Positions 17,118-24,709 of a DNA stretch of 64,000 nucleotides are shown one piece after another. The notes beneath the pieces are model-generated. The model did not search any database, had not been told where the DNA came from, and saw only the letters and a program-made list of their open reading frames with translations. Origin of the DNA: Agreia sp. PsM10 (GTDB lineage Bacteria; Actinomycetota; Actinomycetes; Actinomycetales; Microbacteriaceae); the NCBI RefSeq assembly GCF_030433855.1, contig NZ_JARUXC010000007.1:124001-188000 (forward strand). Direction: 5' to 3'. The translations under genes and the position numbers were made by a program. Position 1 is the first letter of the stretch, and the number at the start of each line of letters is the position of its first letter.

Positions 17118-19502
17118 ATGGTGGTTCACGTAGACGTGGTGGTCGTCGGGGCAGGCCTCAGCGGCATCGGCGCCGCGAGCATCCTCAAGCGCGACCGCCC
17201 CGACAAGTCGTTCCTGATCCTCGAATCCCGCGATTCAGTGGGCGGCACGTGGGACCTGTTCCGCTACCCGGGCGTGCGCTCCGATTCCGACATGTCGACG
17301 CTCGGCTACTCGTTCCGCCCGTGGCGGGGCTCGAAAGCGCTGGCCGACGGCGACGCCATCCGCGAGTACATCACATCGACCGTCGCCGACGAGGGGCTGG
17401 AGCCCGCGATCCGTCTCAACCACCGTGTCGTCTCGGCATCCTGGTCGAGCGCCGACTCGCTCTGGACGCTCACCGCGGTGCGCACGCCCAGGCGCGGCGG
17501 GGAATTCACCGAGAACGATGCACAGGGCGAGACCGTCACCATCACGTGCTCGTTCCTGCAGATCTGTTCCGGCTACTACCGCTACGACCAGGGCTACACG
17601 CCGGAGATCCCCGGGCTCGAGTCGTTCGGGGGCCGCGTGGTTCACCCGCAGAGCTGGCCCGCCGACCTCGACTACGCGGGCAGCCGCGTGGTCGTGATCG
17701 GCAGCGGGGCAACCGCGGTCACCCTCGTGCCGTCGATGGCCGAACGCGCCGAGCACGTCACGATGCTGCAGCGCTCCCCCACATACATCGCCTCGGTCTC
17801 GTCGGTGGACCGTCTCGCCGACAGACTGAGGGGCCGAATGCCCGAGCGCCTCGCCTACGCGCTGGTGCGGGCGAAGAACATCGGCTTCTCGCAGCTCACC
17901 TACCAGTTCGCGCGCCGGCGACCCGAGGCGATGAAGGGCATCCTGCACAAGGCGGCCGCGCAACGACTGCCGACAGACTTCGCGATCGACCCGAACCTCA
18001 CTCCCACCTACGAGCCCTGGGATCAGCGCCTCTGCGCCATCCCCGACGGCGACCTCTTCTCGGCGATCCGCCGTGGCAAGGCCGACATCGTGACCGGGCA
18101 GATCGACCGCGTCACTCCCGGCGGCATCGATCTGGCGGATGGCGGGCACCTCGACGCCGACGTCATCGTGACCGCCACCGGCCTCAGCCTGCTCTACCTC
18201 GGGGGGATGCGATTGGTCGTCGACGGGCGCGACGTCGACGTCTCGAAGACACTGGCATACAAGGGCATGATGCTGGCCGGCGTTCCCAATCTGTCGATGA
18301 CGATCGGCTACACCAACGCCTCCTGGACGCTGAAGGCAGACCTCGTGGCCCGCTACGTCGCCCGACTGCTGAAGTTCATGGATCGCCATGGGTACTCGAG
18401 CGTCACGCCCCGGGCCGATTCCGCCGTGGTCAAAGGCCAGCTCACCCCGCTGATCGATCTCGCGGCAGGGTACGTGCGCCGCAGCATCCGGTCGTTGCCC
18501 AAACAGGGAGAACGCACGCCGTGGCGCCTGCACCAGAACTACGTGCGCGACTTCGTGCTGCTGCGAACCGGAAGGGTCACGGACTCCGTGCGCTTCGGGT
18601 TCGCCGGCGAGCGCACGCCGCCCGGCCTGGAGCGGCAGGGCGACAGCGACCGGCGGGTGCTGCTCGATCGGCCGGGCATGGCCACCGTCGAGGTCGACGG
18701 CCGACGCATCCGGTACCGGGTGACAGGGGACGGCCCTGCAGTACTTCTGCTGCACGGCATCGGCCAGAGCCTCGACGACTGGAACGAGCAGCACGAGCTG
18801 CTCTCCGCGCGGCACACCGTGTACAGCCTCGATCTGCCCGGGTTCGCCTACTCGGAGCGGCTGCCCGGCAGGGCCACGCTGAAGCGGCTTGCCGCGGTGC
18901 TTCCCACGTTCCTCGACTCGGTCGGGGTGACCCACGCCATCCCCGTCGTGGGCAACTCGCTCGGAGGAGCGGTGGCCATGCAGTTCGCCGCAGAGCACCC
19001 CGACCGCGTCTCGGCGCTGGTGCTGGTCGACAGCGCGGGCTTCGGATCGGAGGTGACCCTCGCCCTGCGCCTGCTCACGGTGCCCCTGCTCGGCGAAGTG
19101 CTCACGCGACCCCGCCTCGGCACGGCCAGGGCCGCTGTGCGTGCGGTGTTCACCGACGAGAAGTACGCGACGGAGGCGCGCATCGCGCGCTCGTACAGGC
19201 TGTCGCAACGTCAGGGGCACTCCCGCACAACGCTCGACATCGCCCGCGATCTCGGCACCCTTCGGGGACTCAAGACCGCGTGGCGGCAGGCCCTGCTGTC
19301 GCGGATCGCGGCGAAGGACCGACCCGTGCTGCTCGTGTGGGGCGCGCGCGACCGCATCCTGCCCTTCTCTCACCTCGCCGCAGCGCGCGCCGCACTGCCT
19401 CAGGCGCAGGTCACCGTCTTCGCCGACGCCGGGCACATGCCGCAGATCGAGAACGTGGAGGAGTTCGCGTCGACCATCGAGCGATTCCTCGACGCGGTTT
19501 GA
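17118..19502 (+). CDS. Flavin-containing (Baeyer-Villiger-type) monooxygenase fused to alpha/beta hydrolase
   Basis: A 794-residue two-domain enzyme. Residues 1 to about 515 are a class B flavin monooxygenase: FAD motif GAGLSG (11-16), BVMO fingerprint FxGxxxHxxxWP at 170-181 and NADPH motif GSGATA near 195. From about residue 521 an alpha/beta hydrolase follows: oxyanion HGIGQS, nucleophile elbow GNSLGG with Ser614, Asp745 (ARDRILP) and His773 (AGHMPQ). One protein could oxidise a ketone to an ester and hydrolyse it. The nearest architecture I know is the MymA-type monooxygenase of mycobacteria next to a lipase gene. ATG 17118 was preferred over GTG 17109. TetR control is likely. The substrate is unknown, possibly a long-chain or cyclic ketone. 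Confidence 0.9.
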   Translation: MVVHVDVVVVGAGLSGIGAASILKRDRPDKSFLILESRDSVGGTWDLFRYPGVRSDSDMSTLGYSFRPWRGSKALADGDAIREYITSTVADEGLEPAIRLNHRVVSASWSSADSLWTLTAVRTPRRGGEFTENDAQGETVTITCSFLQICSGYYRYDQGYTPEIPGLESFGGRVVHPQSWPADLDYAGSRVVVIGSGATAVTLVPSMAERAEHVTMLQRSPTYIASVSSVDRLADRLRGRMPERLAYALVRAKNIGFSQLTYQFARRRPEAMKGILHKAAAQRLPTDFAIDPNLTPTYEPWDQRLCAIPDGDLFSAIRRGKADIVTGQIDRVTPGGIDLADGGHLDADVIVTATGLSLLYLGGMRLVVDGRDVDVSKTLAYKGMMLAGVPNLSMTIGYTNASWTLKADLVARYVARLLKFMDRHGYSSVTPRADSAVVKGQLTPLIDLAAGYVRRSIRSLPKQGERTPWRLHQNYVRDFVLLRTGRVTDSVRFGFAGERTPPGLERQGDSDRRVLLDRPGMATVEVDGRRIRYRVTGDGPAVLLLHGIGQSLDDWNEQHELLSARHTVYSLDLPGFAYSERLPGRATLKRLAAVLPTFLDSVGVTHAIPVVGNSLGGAVAMQFAAEHPDRVSALVLVDSAGFGSEVTLALRLLTVPLLGEVLTRPRLGTARAAVRAVFTDEKYATEARIARSYRLSQRQGHSRTTLDIARDLGTLRGLKTAWRQALLSRIAAKDRPVLLVWGARDRILPFSHLAAARAALPQAQVTVFADAGHMPQIENVEEFASTIERFLDAV

Positions 19503-19565
19503 GGGCACCGCCTGGCGAGCTGGATCCAGCCCGCGGTCACGAGTCGTTCGGAGTAGCGAGTCGGG

Positions 19566-19760
19566 TCACCGCCGACGAGAACGCCGAACCATGAGGACCA
19601 CCATCGAGACCGCGGCCACCAGAAGGATCAGCCCGATGGGCAGCATATGCAGCGTCATCGTCAGAGCAGGCACGATGACGGTGAAGTACACGCCCAGTCC
19701 GGCGAGAACGACGAGGGCCGCGACCTCAAGCGGTGCGGTCTGTGTCTTCAGATGAATCAC
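19566..19760 (-). CDS. Small two-helix membrane protein
   Basis: A 64-residue protein with two hydrophobic helices (about residues 11-33 and 38-57) and a basic tail (VRRSRRR). The GTG start at 19760 has AAAGGA upstream at normal spacing, which supports translation. No family is recognised. It is co-directional with the DUF2277 gene 31 bases upstream and may share its transcript. Confidence 0.6.
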   Translation of the reverse strand: MIHLKTQTAPLEVAALVVLAGLGVYFTVIVPALTMTLHMLPIGLILLVAAVSMVVLMVRRSRRR

Positions 19761-19791
19761 CGTCCTTTGTCACTGCCGACGATCGACGTGC

Positions 19792-20124
19792 CTACGACGC
19801 TACCAACTGCTCCGCGCTCAGCGTCCCCTCAGCACTCGCCGTTCGGATGCGCACCTCTCGCTCCATACGCTTCTCGTGCCGCTCCCGGCCCTTGACCGCT
19901 TCGAGCTCGCGGCTCTTGGGCGGGGCGTTCGTCACCAGGCCGTCGAGCAGTCGCCGCGTCGCCTCCGCGATCTCCTCGATGGCCTGCTCGAACGCCTCGG
20001 TGTTGGCGCGAGAGGGATGCGTGGATCCGCTGACCTTGCGCACGAACTGCAGCGCTGCCTCGTGCACCTCATCGTCGGTGGTCGGCGGCTCGAAATTGTG
20101 GAGTACTCGGATGTTCCTGCACAT
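19792..20124 (-). CDS. DUF2277 family protein
   Basis: A 110-residue protein with the DUF2277 signature: MCRNIRVLHNFEPP at the start, the ALQFVRKVSG segment, then FEQAIEEIAEATRRLLDGLV. The family is widespread in actinobacteria and proteobacteria and has no established function. The charged C-terminal extension after residue 75 is variable. It is transcribed in the same direction as the DUF2256/DUF3253 gene upstream (68-base gap). Confidence 0.88.
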   Translation of the reverse strand: MCRNIRVLHNFEPPTTDDEVHEAALQFVRKVSGSTHPSRANTEAFEQAIEEIAEATRRLLDGLVTNAPPKSRELEAVKGRERHEKRMEREVRIRTASAEGTLSAEQLVAS

Positions 20125-20192
20125 GCGAGCGAGATTACTCCTCGTCGCGAGCGACTTCGAGGGGTTCTTACGGCAACCGGCGCGGCGATCGA

Positions 20193-20591
20193 TTACCTGC
20201 GCACGCCTGCTCGGATGGTGAACGGCCCGCGCACCGAGCCCGGGTCGACGGCACGACCGTTCTGAACGATGTCGACCTCACCGCGGTGCGCGAGCCGACG
20301 TGCCGCACGACGGGCGGGTTCGTAGAGCGGCTGCCAGTCATCGGGCGCCGCGGTTCGTGCCACGAGCTCCGGGGTGACGGGCGCATCCTGACCCTCCGAT
20401 ACGAGCCTCACGACGGTGGCTTCGAGCCGCCTGTCGGCCTCGGTCACGCCGCGACGTCGACAGCTGTCGGAGCAGTACTTCACGTCGGCCCAGTTCTGGG
20501 CCCACTTCGCCCTCCATCGCATCGGCCGACCGCAGGATGCGCACACCTTCTCCTGCGGCTCGTTCTGCGGGGCGGACTGACGGTGTGGCAC
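20193..20591 (-). CDS. DUF2256-DUF3253 fusion protein
   Basis: A 132-residue fusion. Residues about 15-50 form the DUF2256 zinc-binding knuckle: CASCGRPM, then RWRAKWAQNW and VKYCSDSCRRR, with four Cys in two CxxC-type pairs. Residues 55-130 match DUF3253, a small winged-helix-like domain (AARRLAHRGEVDIVQNGRAV). The two domains occur side by side in many bacteria, often near cryptochrome/photolyase or deaminase genes. A nucleic-acid-binding role is plausible but unproven. Confidence 0.88.
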   Translation of the reverse strand: MPHRQSAPQNEPQEKVCASCGRPMRWRAKWAQNWADVKYCSDSCRRRGVTEADRRLEATVVRLVSEGQDAPVTPELVARTAAPDDWQPLYEPARRAARRLAHRGEVDIVQNGRAVDPGSVRGPFTIRAGVRR

Positions 20592-20654
20592 GCGTCCATT
20601 GTGCCAACGTCACCTGGATCTCAGGAGCTCACCGCGTACAGCGACCGTTCCTCG

Positions 20655-21143
20655 TCACTCGAGCTGACCACGGTCGACCGCCGTCAGCGCCTTGAAGGTG
20701 TCGTGCAGCTTCCAGAACTGCGAGGTGGGCAGCGGATCACCCTCGACGGCCGCTTCGAGGAATGTCAGGTGAGTCATCCACCCCGACTCGTACGGCCCCG
20801 CGAGGTCGCCCAGTTGCTGGTGGACGAGTGCCAGACGCGTGCCGTAGCCCTCCCTGTCGAGGGTGATGGAGACCCGTGAAGGCGCCTCGTTCGGAAACTC
20901 CCACGTCATCACCAAGAGGCGCGGTGCAGCGGCATCGAGAATGTCGCTTCGAGAGAGAGCACCCTCGCCGTGGTCGACCACAAGACGGCCGCCCGCCCTG
21001 ATATCGCATTCGACCGCGGAACCCAGCCAATGAGAGAGCATCGTCGGGTCAGCCCACGCTGACCACACGTTCTCCGGTGGCACCGCCACCGACCATGCGA
21101 GCGAGACCATGCCGCCAGAGCACGAGGCGGAGGAGAGGGGCAT
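20655..21143 (-). CDS. SRPBCC-domain protein (AHSA1-like)
   Basis: A 162-residue START-like protein. The AHSA1/Aha1-like N-terminus SLAWSVAVPPENVWSAW and the following PTMLSHWLG motif are diagnostic; the C-terminal helix carries GWMTHLTFLEAAVEG. Such proteins bind hydrophobic ligands or act as modulators. An internal ATG at 21110 aligns better with family members and would give 151 residues; the longer form is listed because neither start has a clear ribosome-binding site. Confidence 0.82.
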   Translation of the reverse strand: MPLSSASCSGGMVSLAWSVAVPPENVWSAWADPTMLSHWLGSAVECDIRAGGRLVVDHGEGALSRSDILDAAAPRLLVMTWEFPNEAPSRVSITLDREGYGTRLALVHQQLGDLAGPYESGWMTHLTFLEAAVEGDPLPTSQFWKLHDTFKALTAVDRGQLE

Positions 21144-21527
21144 CGGCGCATCCGTTCTCTGGGTGATGGCTACGGCCTACGCTACCGGCCGGGCCTGTGA
21201 CTTTCGGCGTTATATGGCGACGTTCTGCGATCGCTATTTGGCGCATCGACCTGGTTTCTCGGCTTGCTCAGGACGGGTAGTCAGCGTCTTGCATCCCTAG
21301 GAACACGAGGCGTCTCGACGCGGTCGATTTTCGTCAGCCTCGAATGGCGAAATTCGAGGCCTCGGCGATTCTCGAAATTACGTGTTGCAACCATCTGTGA
21401 ATTTAACCGCTCTCTGGAGGTGCCCTGCGATCGCTCAGCGCGGGCCCGACTGGCAATCAAACTCATCTTCATCGCGACTGCTGGCGCGATGTGCAACGTT
21501 TAGTGATTGCGTGTCGGGCCCGAGTGG
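21144..21527. other. Intergenic stretch with one hairpin
   Basis: No convincing gene in 384 bases. A perfect 8-bp stem (CCTCGAAT / ATTCGAGG, loop of 6) lies at 21338-21359; no T-run follows, so it is a poor intrinsic terminator. Composition is slightly AT-richer than the flanks. A GCCCGAGTGG word near 21518 looks tRNA-like but does not fold into a tRNA and overlaps the 3' end of the next gene. Confidence 0.4.
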
Positions 21528-21827
21528 TTAAAGGTGTGAGTAGACGGCTCGGACCTTAATGTGCTGGAAGTCTGCGATAAGGGCACCGATCTGAGCGTGG
21601 ATGTCGTCCCACTCCGAGTCGGCGTCCTGCTCAGCGAGTTTTTCGTCGCTGATGAACCATTCCATGGCCCACATGGTGTCGGGGTCGTCTTCGTCGCGGG
21701 CGATGATGCACTTATCGACAGCGGGGGAGCGTTCGCTCATCTGAGCGCAGAGGGCGAAGAGCTCTTCTCCTTTGCCGGGTTTTGCGGTGAACCGCAGGAC
21801 TTTTCCGGGCTGGGTGGGGTCGATCAT
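21528..21827 (-). CDS. Putative quinol monooxygenase (ABM domain)
   Basis: A 99-residue antibiotic-biosynthesis-monooxygenase-fold protein: LRFTAKPGKGEELFALCAQM at the start, a central CIIARDEDDPDTMWAMEWF strand pair and a C-terminal KVRAVYSHL strand. The family works without cofactors, often on quinols or aromatic intermediates. GGAGAAC precedes the ATG at good spacing. It lies 55 bases downstream of a flavin monooxygenase on the same strand, so the two probably act on one aromatic or antibiotic-like substrate. Confidence 0.85.
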   Translation of the reverse strand: MIDPTQPGKVLRFTAKPGKGEELFALCAQMSERSPAVDKCIIARDEDDPDTMWAMEWFISDEKLAEQDADSEWDDIHAQIGALIADFQHIKVRAVYSHL

Positions 21828-21882
21828 GATTGTTCTCCGTTCAAGAGGGTTGATGTTGTATCGGTCATGGAGGGGTTTAGGC

Positions 21883-23025
21883 TTACTTGCCGGTGAGCAT
21901 GTCGTTTCGGGCTCGGATGGCTTCTTCCGTTTCGGGGAAGAAGGTGGTTAGACCGAAATTCACGGCCATGGCTTGGATCTGCTCGACGATGGGCCGGAGA
22001 GTCTTTTCGTATTCGGCGAAGGCTGCGTCGATGTCGCCATTGGCGGTCTCAAATGCGTCGTAGAGGGCCGTGGCACCGATGATTGCAAGGGAACCGCCCA
22101 TGCCCGCGGCGGGGGAGGCGCAGTAGCCGGCGTCGCCCACGAGTGCCACACGCCCGTCGGACCAGTGCGGCATCTTGGTTTGGCTGAGCTCGTCGAAGTA
22201 GAAGTTATCCGCGCTGAGCCCTTTTTCGAGGAAGGCAAGGAACTGAGGGCCCGCGCCGGCGAACGATCCCCGCACGATGTCCTTTTGCTGCTGTTGGTCG
22301 CGGTAGTCGTAAGCGATCTTTTCATCGGAGTGGAACAGGAAGCTGATGTCGGTCTTGTCCTCGTAGGAATTCAGCATCAACGTCCTGCCGGGGATGCTGA
22401 GAATGCGTGTGGTGTCCTCCGGGATGAGTGTCTCGGCAACGATTGCGACCGTGAAGTAGTTGTGGAGGAAGTGACTGAAGTCCGCCTCATTCCCGAAGCG
22501 GAGCTTTCGGACGTTGGAATGGTTGCCATCGCAACCGAAGACGACGTCGAAGTCACTCTCCGGACCCTGACGGAAAGACGCTCGAACGCCACCGGGGATG
22601 TCGGTGAGCTCGGTGATGGAGTCGTTGAAACGCATCTCGACCTTGCCTTCAACCGCTCCAAAGAGGATGTCGAGAAGGGCGTCGCGTGGAATTTCATACT
22701 CGTCGACGGGATCGCCCGCCTCTGCGGGTTCTGGTTCTAGGCGAACGTCGGTTCCGCCGTCGATGTTCGTGAACTCCGTCGCGCGCGGCGGGAGGCTCTT
22801 CTCACGGATGGCGTCGAGAATTCCCATCCGTTCGGCGATGCCGACTGTCTCGTCCTTGATGTCCACGGGAGTGCCACCCCGCTTCAAGCCGACGCCTCTT
22901 TCCACGATGGTGACCTGGTAGCCGAGCCTGTGCATCCAAAACGCTGTCGTCAGACCTGCGAATCCGGCGCCCGAGACGAGTGCCTTGGGGGCGCCCCACG
23001 TTGCGTCGTCGTGTGTCGTTGTCAT
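21883..23025 (-). CDS. FAD-dependent aromatic monooxygenase (PHBH/TetX-like)
   Basis: A 380-residue group A flavin monooxygenase. The ADP-binding motif GAGFAGL is at residues 19-25, the DG motif (GCDGNHSNVRK) sits near 168-178, and the GD motif (GRVALVGDAGYCASPAAGMG, in part) near 292-311. This is the pattern of PHBH, TetX and rifampicin monooxygenases. It probably hydroxylates an aromatic compound or inactivates an antibiotic using NAD(P)H and O2. It is divergent from a TetR gene (87-base gap with a dyad) and is followed by a quinol-monooxygenase-like gene. The exact substrate cannot be read. Confidence 0.9.
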   Translation of the reverse strand: MTTTHDDATWGAPKALVSGAGFAGLTTAFWMHRLGYQVTIVERGVGLKRGGTPVDIKDETVGIAERMGILDAIREKSLPPRATEFTNIDGGTDVRLEPEPAEAGDPVDEYEIPRDALLDILFGAVEGKVEMRFNDSITELTDIPGGVRASFRQGPESDFDVVFGCDGNHSNVRKLRFGNEADFSHFLHNYFTVAIVAETLIPEDTTRILSIPGRTLMLNSYEDKTDISFLFHSDEKIAYDYRDQQQQKDIVRGSFAGAGPQFLAFLEKGLSADNFYFDELSQTKMPHWSDGRVALVGDAGYCASPAAGMGGSLAIIGATALYDAFETANGDIDAAFAEYEKTLRPIVEQIQAMAVNFGLTTFFPETEEAIRARNDMLTGK

Positions 23026-23042
23026 CTGTGTAGTGCCTCCAT

Positions 23043-23057
23043 TAGTTCAAATAACTA
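23043..23057. promoter_or_regulatory. Candidate TetR operator dyad
   Basis: TAGTT-CAAAT-AACTA, a perfect 5-bp-arm inverted repeat in the AT-rich gap between the divergent flavin monooxygenase and TetR genes. It starts 18 bases upstream of the monooxygenase start. Confidence 0.45.
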
Positions 23058-23112
23058 TTTTGTAGCGACTCTAACATTAGACCATTTCCACCAATTCCGA
23101 TACTCTGGCTTT

Positions 23113-23745
23113 ATGAGTGATCAGCTGGGACTTCGTGAGCGGAAGAAGATGCAACAGCGGGAGCTGATCGCTGACGCCGCGGCTGCGCTCTTCGCTGAGC
23201 GCGGCTTTGACGCAGTGTCGATGGCGGAGGTCGCGCGGGCCGCAGACGTATCGGACCAGACCGTCTACAACTACTTCCCGACTAAACCCGACCTAGTACT
23301 GGACCGCGCCGACGAGTACCGAACGCTCTACTCCCGGGTCGTCCGCGACCGGCCACGCGCTCAGAGCCCTGCCGACGCACTGCAACCCATCCTGATGAAC
23401 TCGATCGATTTTTACCTCGAGGAGGAACCCGGTCTCGCAGGGGGTGAGTTTCCCGCCCTGTGCCTACAGAGCGACACACTGCGGCGTTTCGCGCTCGAGC
23501 TGCGGCAGGAGCAAGGACAGCACCTCGCGGCCGCCCTCCTCGAGACCGACCCGGCGATTCACCCCATCGTCGCCCGAGCGCACGCAGCCGCACTCATCTC
23601 CGTCATTCAGAGCATCACCGATGCAACGGGCCGTGCGGTCATCAATGCCAGTGCTCCGCGAGAGGCAGCTGCGCAGATGAGAGACGACGCAGCAGCAGCC
23701 CTAGCCCACCTGGACCAGGTGTACCGCACCACTCTCGCGGCATAG
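23113..23745 (+). CDS. TetR-family transcriptional regulator
   Basis: A 210-residue regulator with the start MSDQLGLRERKKMQQ. The helix-turn-helix spans about residues 15-60 and contains FDAVSMAEVARAADVSDQTVYNYF. The C-terminal domain is mostly helical, with no recognised ligand class. The first 61 codons of the longer open frame overlap the divergent promoter and were rejected. It most likely represses the flavin monooxygenase operon on the other strand and is induced by its substrate. Confidence 0.92.
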   Translation: MSDQLGLRERKKMQQRELIADAAAALFAERGFDAVSMAEVARAADVSDQTVYNYFPTKPDLVLDRADEYRTLYSRVVRDRPRAQSPADALQPILMNSIDFYLEEEPGLAGGEFPALCLQSDTLRRFALELRQEQGQHLAAALLETDPAIHPIVARAHAAALISVIQSITDATGRAVINASAPREAAAQMRDDAAAALAHLDQVYRTTLAA

Positions 23746-24010
23746 GCGACGGGGTCTGGGCGTATCCCCGCCAAACTGACTATTTCGAGCACGAAAACGA
23801 CGCGTCTCTTCCGCGGGAGTAATCGTGGTTATGAAGTGGGATGCCAGAAGCCGACCACCTTGGGCCGCCCGTCCTTCCTCGAGATGCGCACCCAGTTGGT
23901 TTCGGCCTAGCGCTGGGGGCCGACCCCTCGTGGACCGGATTACCGATGCCTCAGCAAAATAAAGCTTTCCGAGACATGCCGTTAGGGCAAAAACGACGAA
24001 CCTAACCGCG
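23746..24010. other. Gap with repeat remnants left of the transposon
   Basis: No intact gene. The word AAAACGACG recurs (23794-23802 and again at 23990-23998) and matches the inverted CGTCGTTT at 24011, suggesting debris of transposon ends. A minus-strand frame ending at 23829 reads NWVRISRKDGRPKVVGFWHP without a start codon; it looks like a gene tail but I cannot name the family. Confidence 0.35.
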
Positions 24011-24042
24011 CGTCGTTTCGCGGAAGGCGATGTCTTAGAAAG
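23965..24042. repeat. Large imperfect inverted repeat, transposon end or resolution site
   Basis: The left arm (23965-23998, ending AAACGACG) and right arm (24011-24042, starting CGTCGTTT) are related inverted copies around a 12-bp spacer; both carry an ATGTCT-like block about 20 bases from the centre. Directly to the right, GTCTT-AGA-AAGAC-GTCTT (24032-24049) is a nested dyad. The position 60-140 bases upstream of a serine resolvase fits a res site; abutting ends of two elements is the alternative. Confidence 0.5.
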
Positions 24043-24105
24043 ACGTCTTACAGCAAATCGTCTCAGCGTTGTGATGGATCGGGGTTTCTGGGTCAGAATG
24101 GCCGA

Positions 24106-24702
24106 ATGAGACTTCTTGGGTACACGCGGGTGAGTACGTCGAGCCAGGACGCCCAGCTGCAGCTCGATGCTCTCGTCGCGGCTGGCGTTCAAAAGCGAGA
24201 TGTGTTCGCGGACGTCACCTCCGGGAGTAAGACCGCGATCGAGCGTCGAGGGATGAAGAAGCTTCTGGAGCACGCGGAGTCCGGCGACACGGTTGTGGTG
24301 TGGCGAGTCGATCGCCTCGGCCGCTCCCTGATCGACGTTCTGAATACCGTGAACTTGCTACGCGGCCGCGGTATCCACGTGCGCTCAATATCTGATGGCA
24401 TCGATCCGGCGACGTCGACGGGCCGGTTGATGCTCAATATGCTGGCCACGCTCGCCGAGTACGAACGCGAGCTCATTGTCGAGCGAGTGAATGCCGGCAT
24501 TGCTGCGGCCAGGCAGAGCGGGACCCGCTTCGGCCGGCCCCTATCTGACCCAGCAGTCATTGCCGACAAGCTCGCGATCGCCGCCGACGCTCGAGCAAAG
24601 GGCCGCACGGCCGAAGACGCCGCCCGGCTTGTCGGCTGGAGTCGAGCCACTCTCTACCGTCACCAGCACGCCGTGGCCGGCCGCGAGAGCGCCGCCGTGT
24701 AG
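24106..24702 (+). CDS. Serine recombinase / resolvase
   Basis: A 198-residue resolvase-family recombinase. The catalytic serine is Ser10 in YTRVST; the conserved VWRVDRLGRSL and LMLNMLATLAEYERELIVERV blocks follow, and the C-terminus (about 150-190) is a Hin-type helix-turn-helix (TAEDAARLVGWSRATLYRH). It appears intact. By position it is the TniR-like resolvase of the element, acting on the dyads at 23965-24049. A DNA invertase role is less likely because no invertible segment is seen. Confidence 0.92.
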   Translation: MRLLGYTRVSTSSQDAQLQLDALVAAGVQKRDVFADVTSGSKTAIERRGMKKLLEHAESGDTVVVWRVDRLGRSLIDVLNTVNLLRGRGIHVRSISDGIDPATSTGRLMLNMLATLAEYERELIVERVNAGIAAARQSGTRFGRPLSDPAVIADKLAIAADARAKGRTAEDAARLVGWSRATLYRHQHAVAGRESAAV

Positions 24703-24709
24703 CGATGTC

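Noticed and set aside
17235-19508. A 757-codon open frame antisense to the monooxygenase-hydrolase fusion
   Set aside because: It mirrors the GC-rich third positions of the real gene, has no domain and no ribosome-binding site; typical of high-GC DNA.
21508-21545. tRNA-like word GCCCGAGTGGTTAAAGG
   Set aside because: No acceptor stem or anticodon arm can be built and the stretch overlaps the 3' end of the ABM-domain gene.
23829-23910. Minus-strand frame reading NWVRISRKDGRPKVVGFWHP
   Set aside because: No start codon, stop directly upstream, and I could not link it to a family with confidence.
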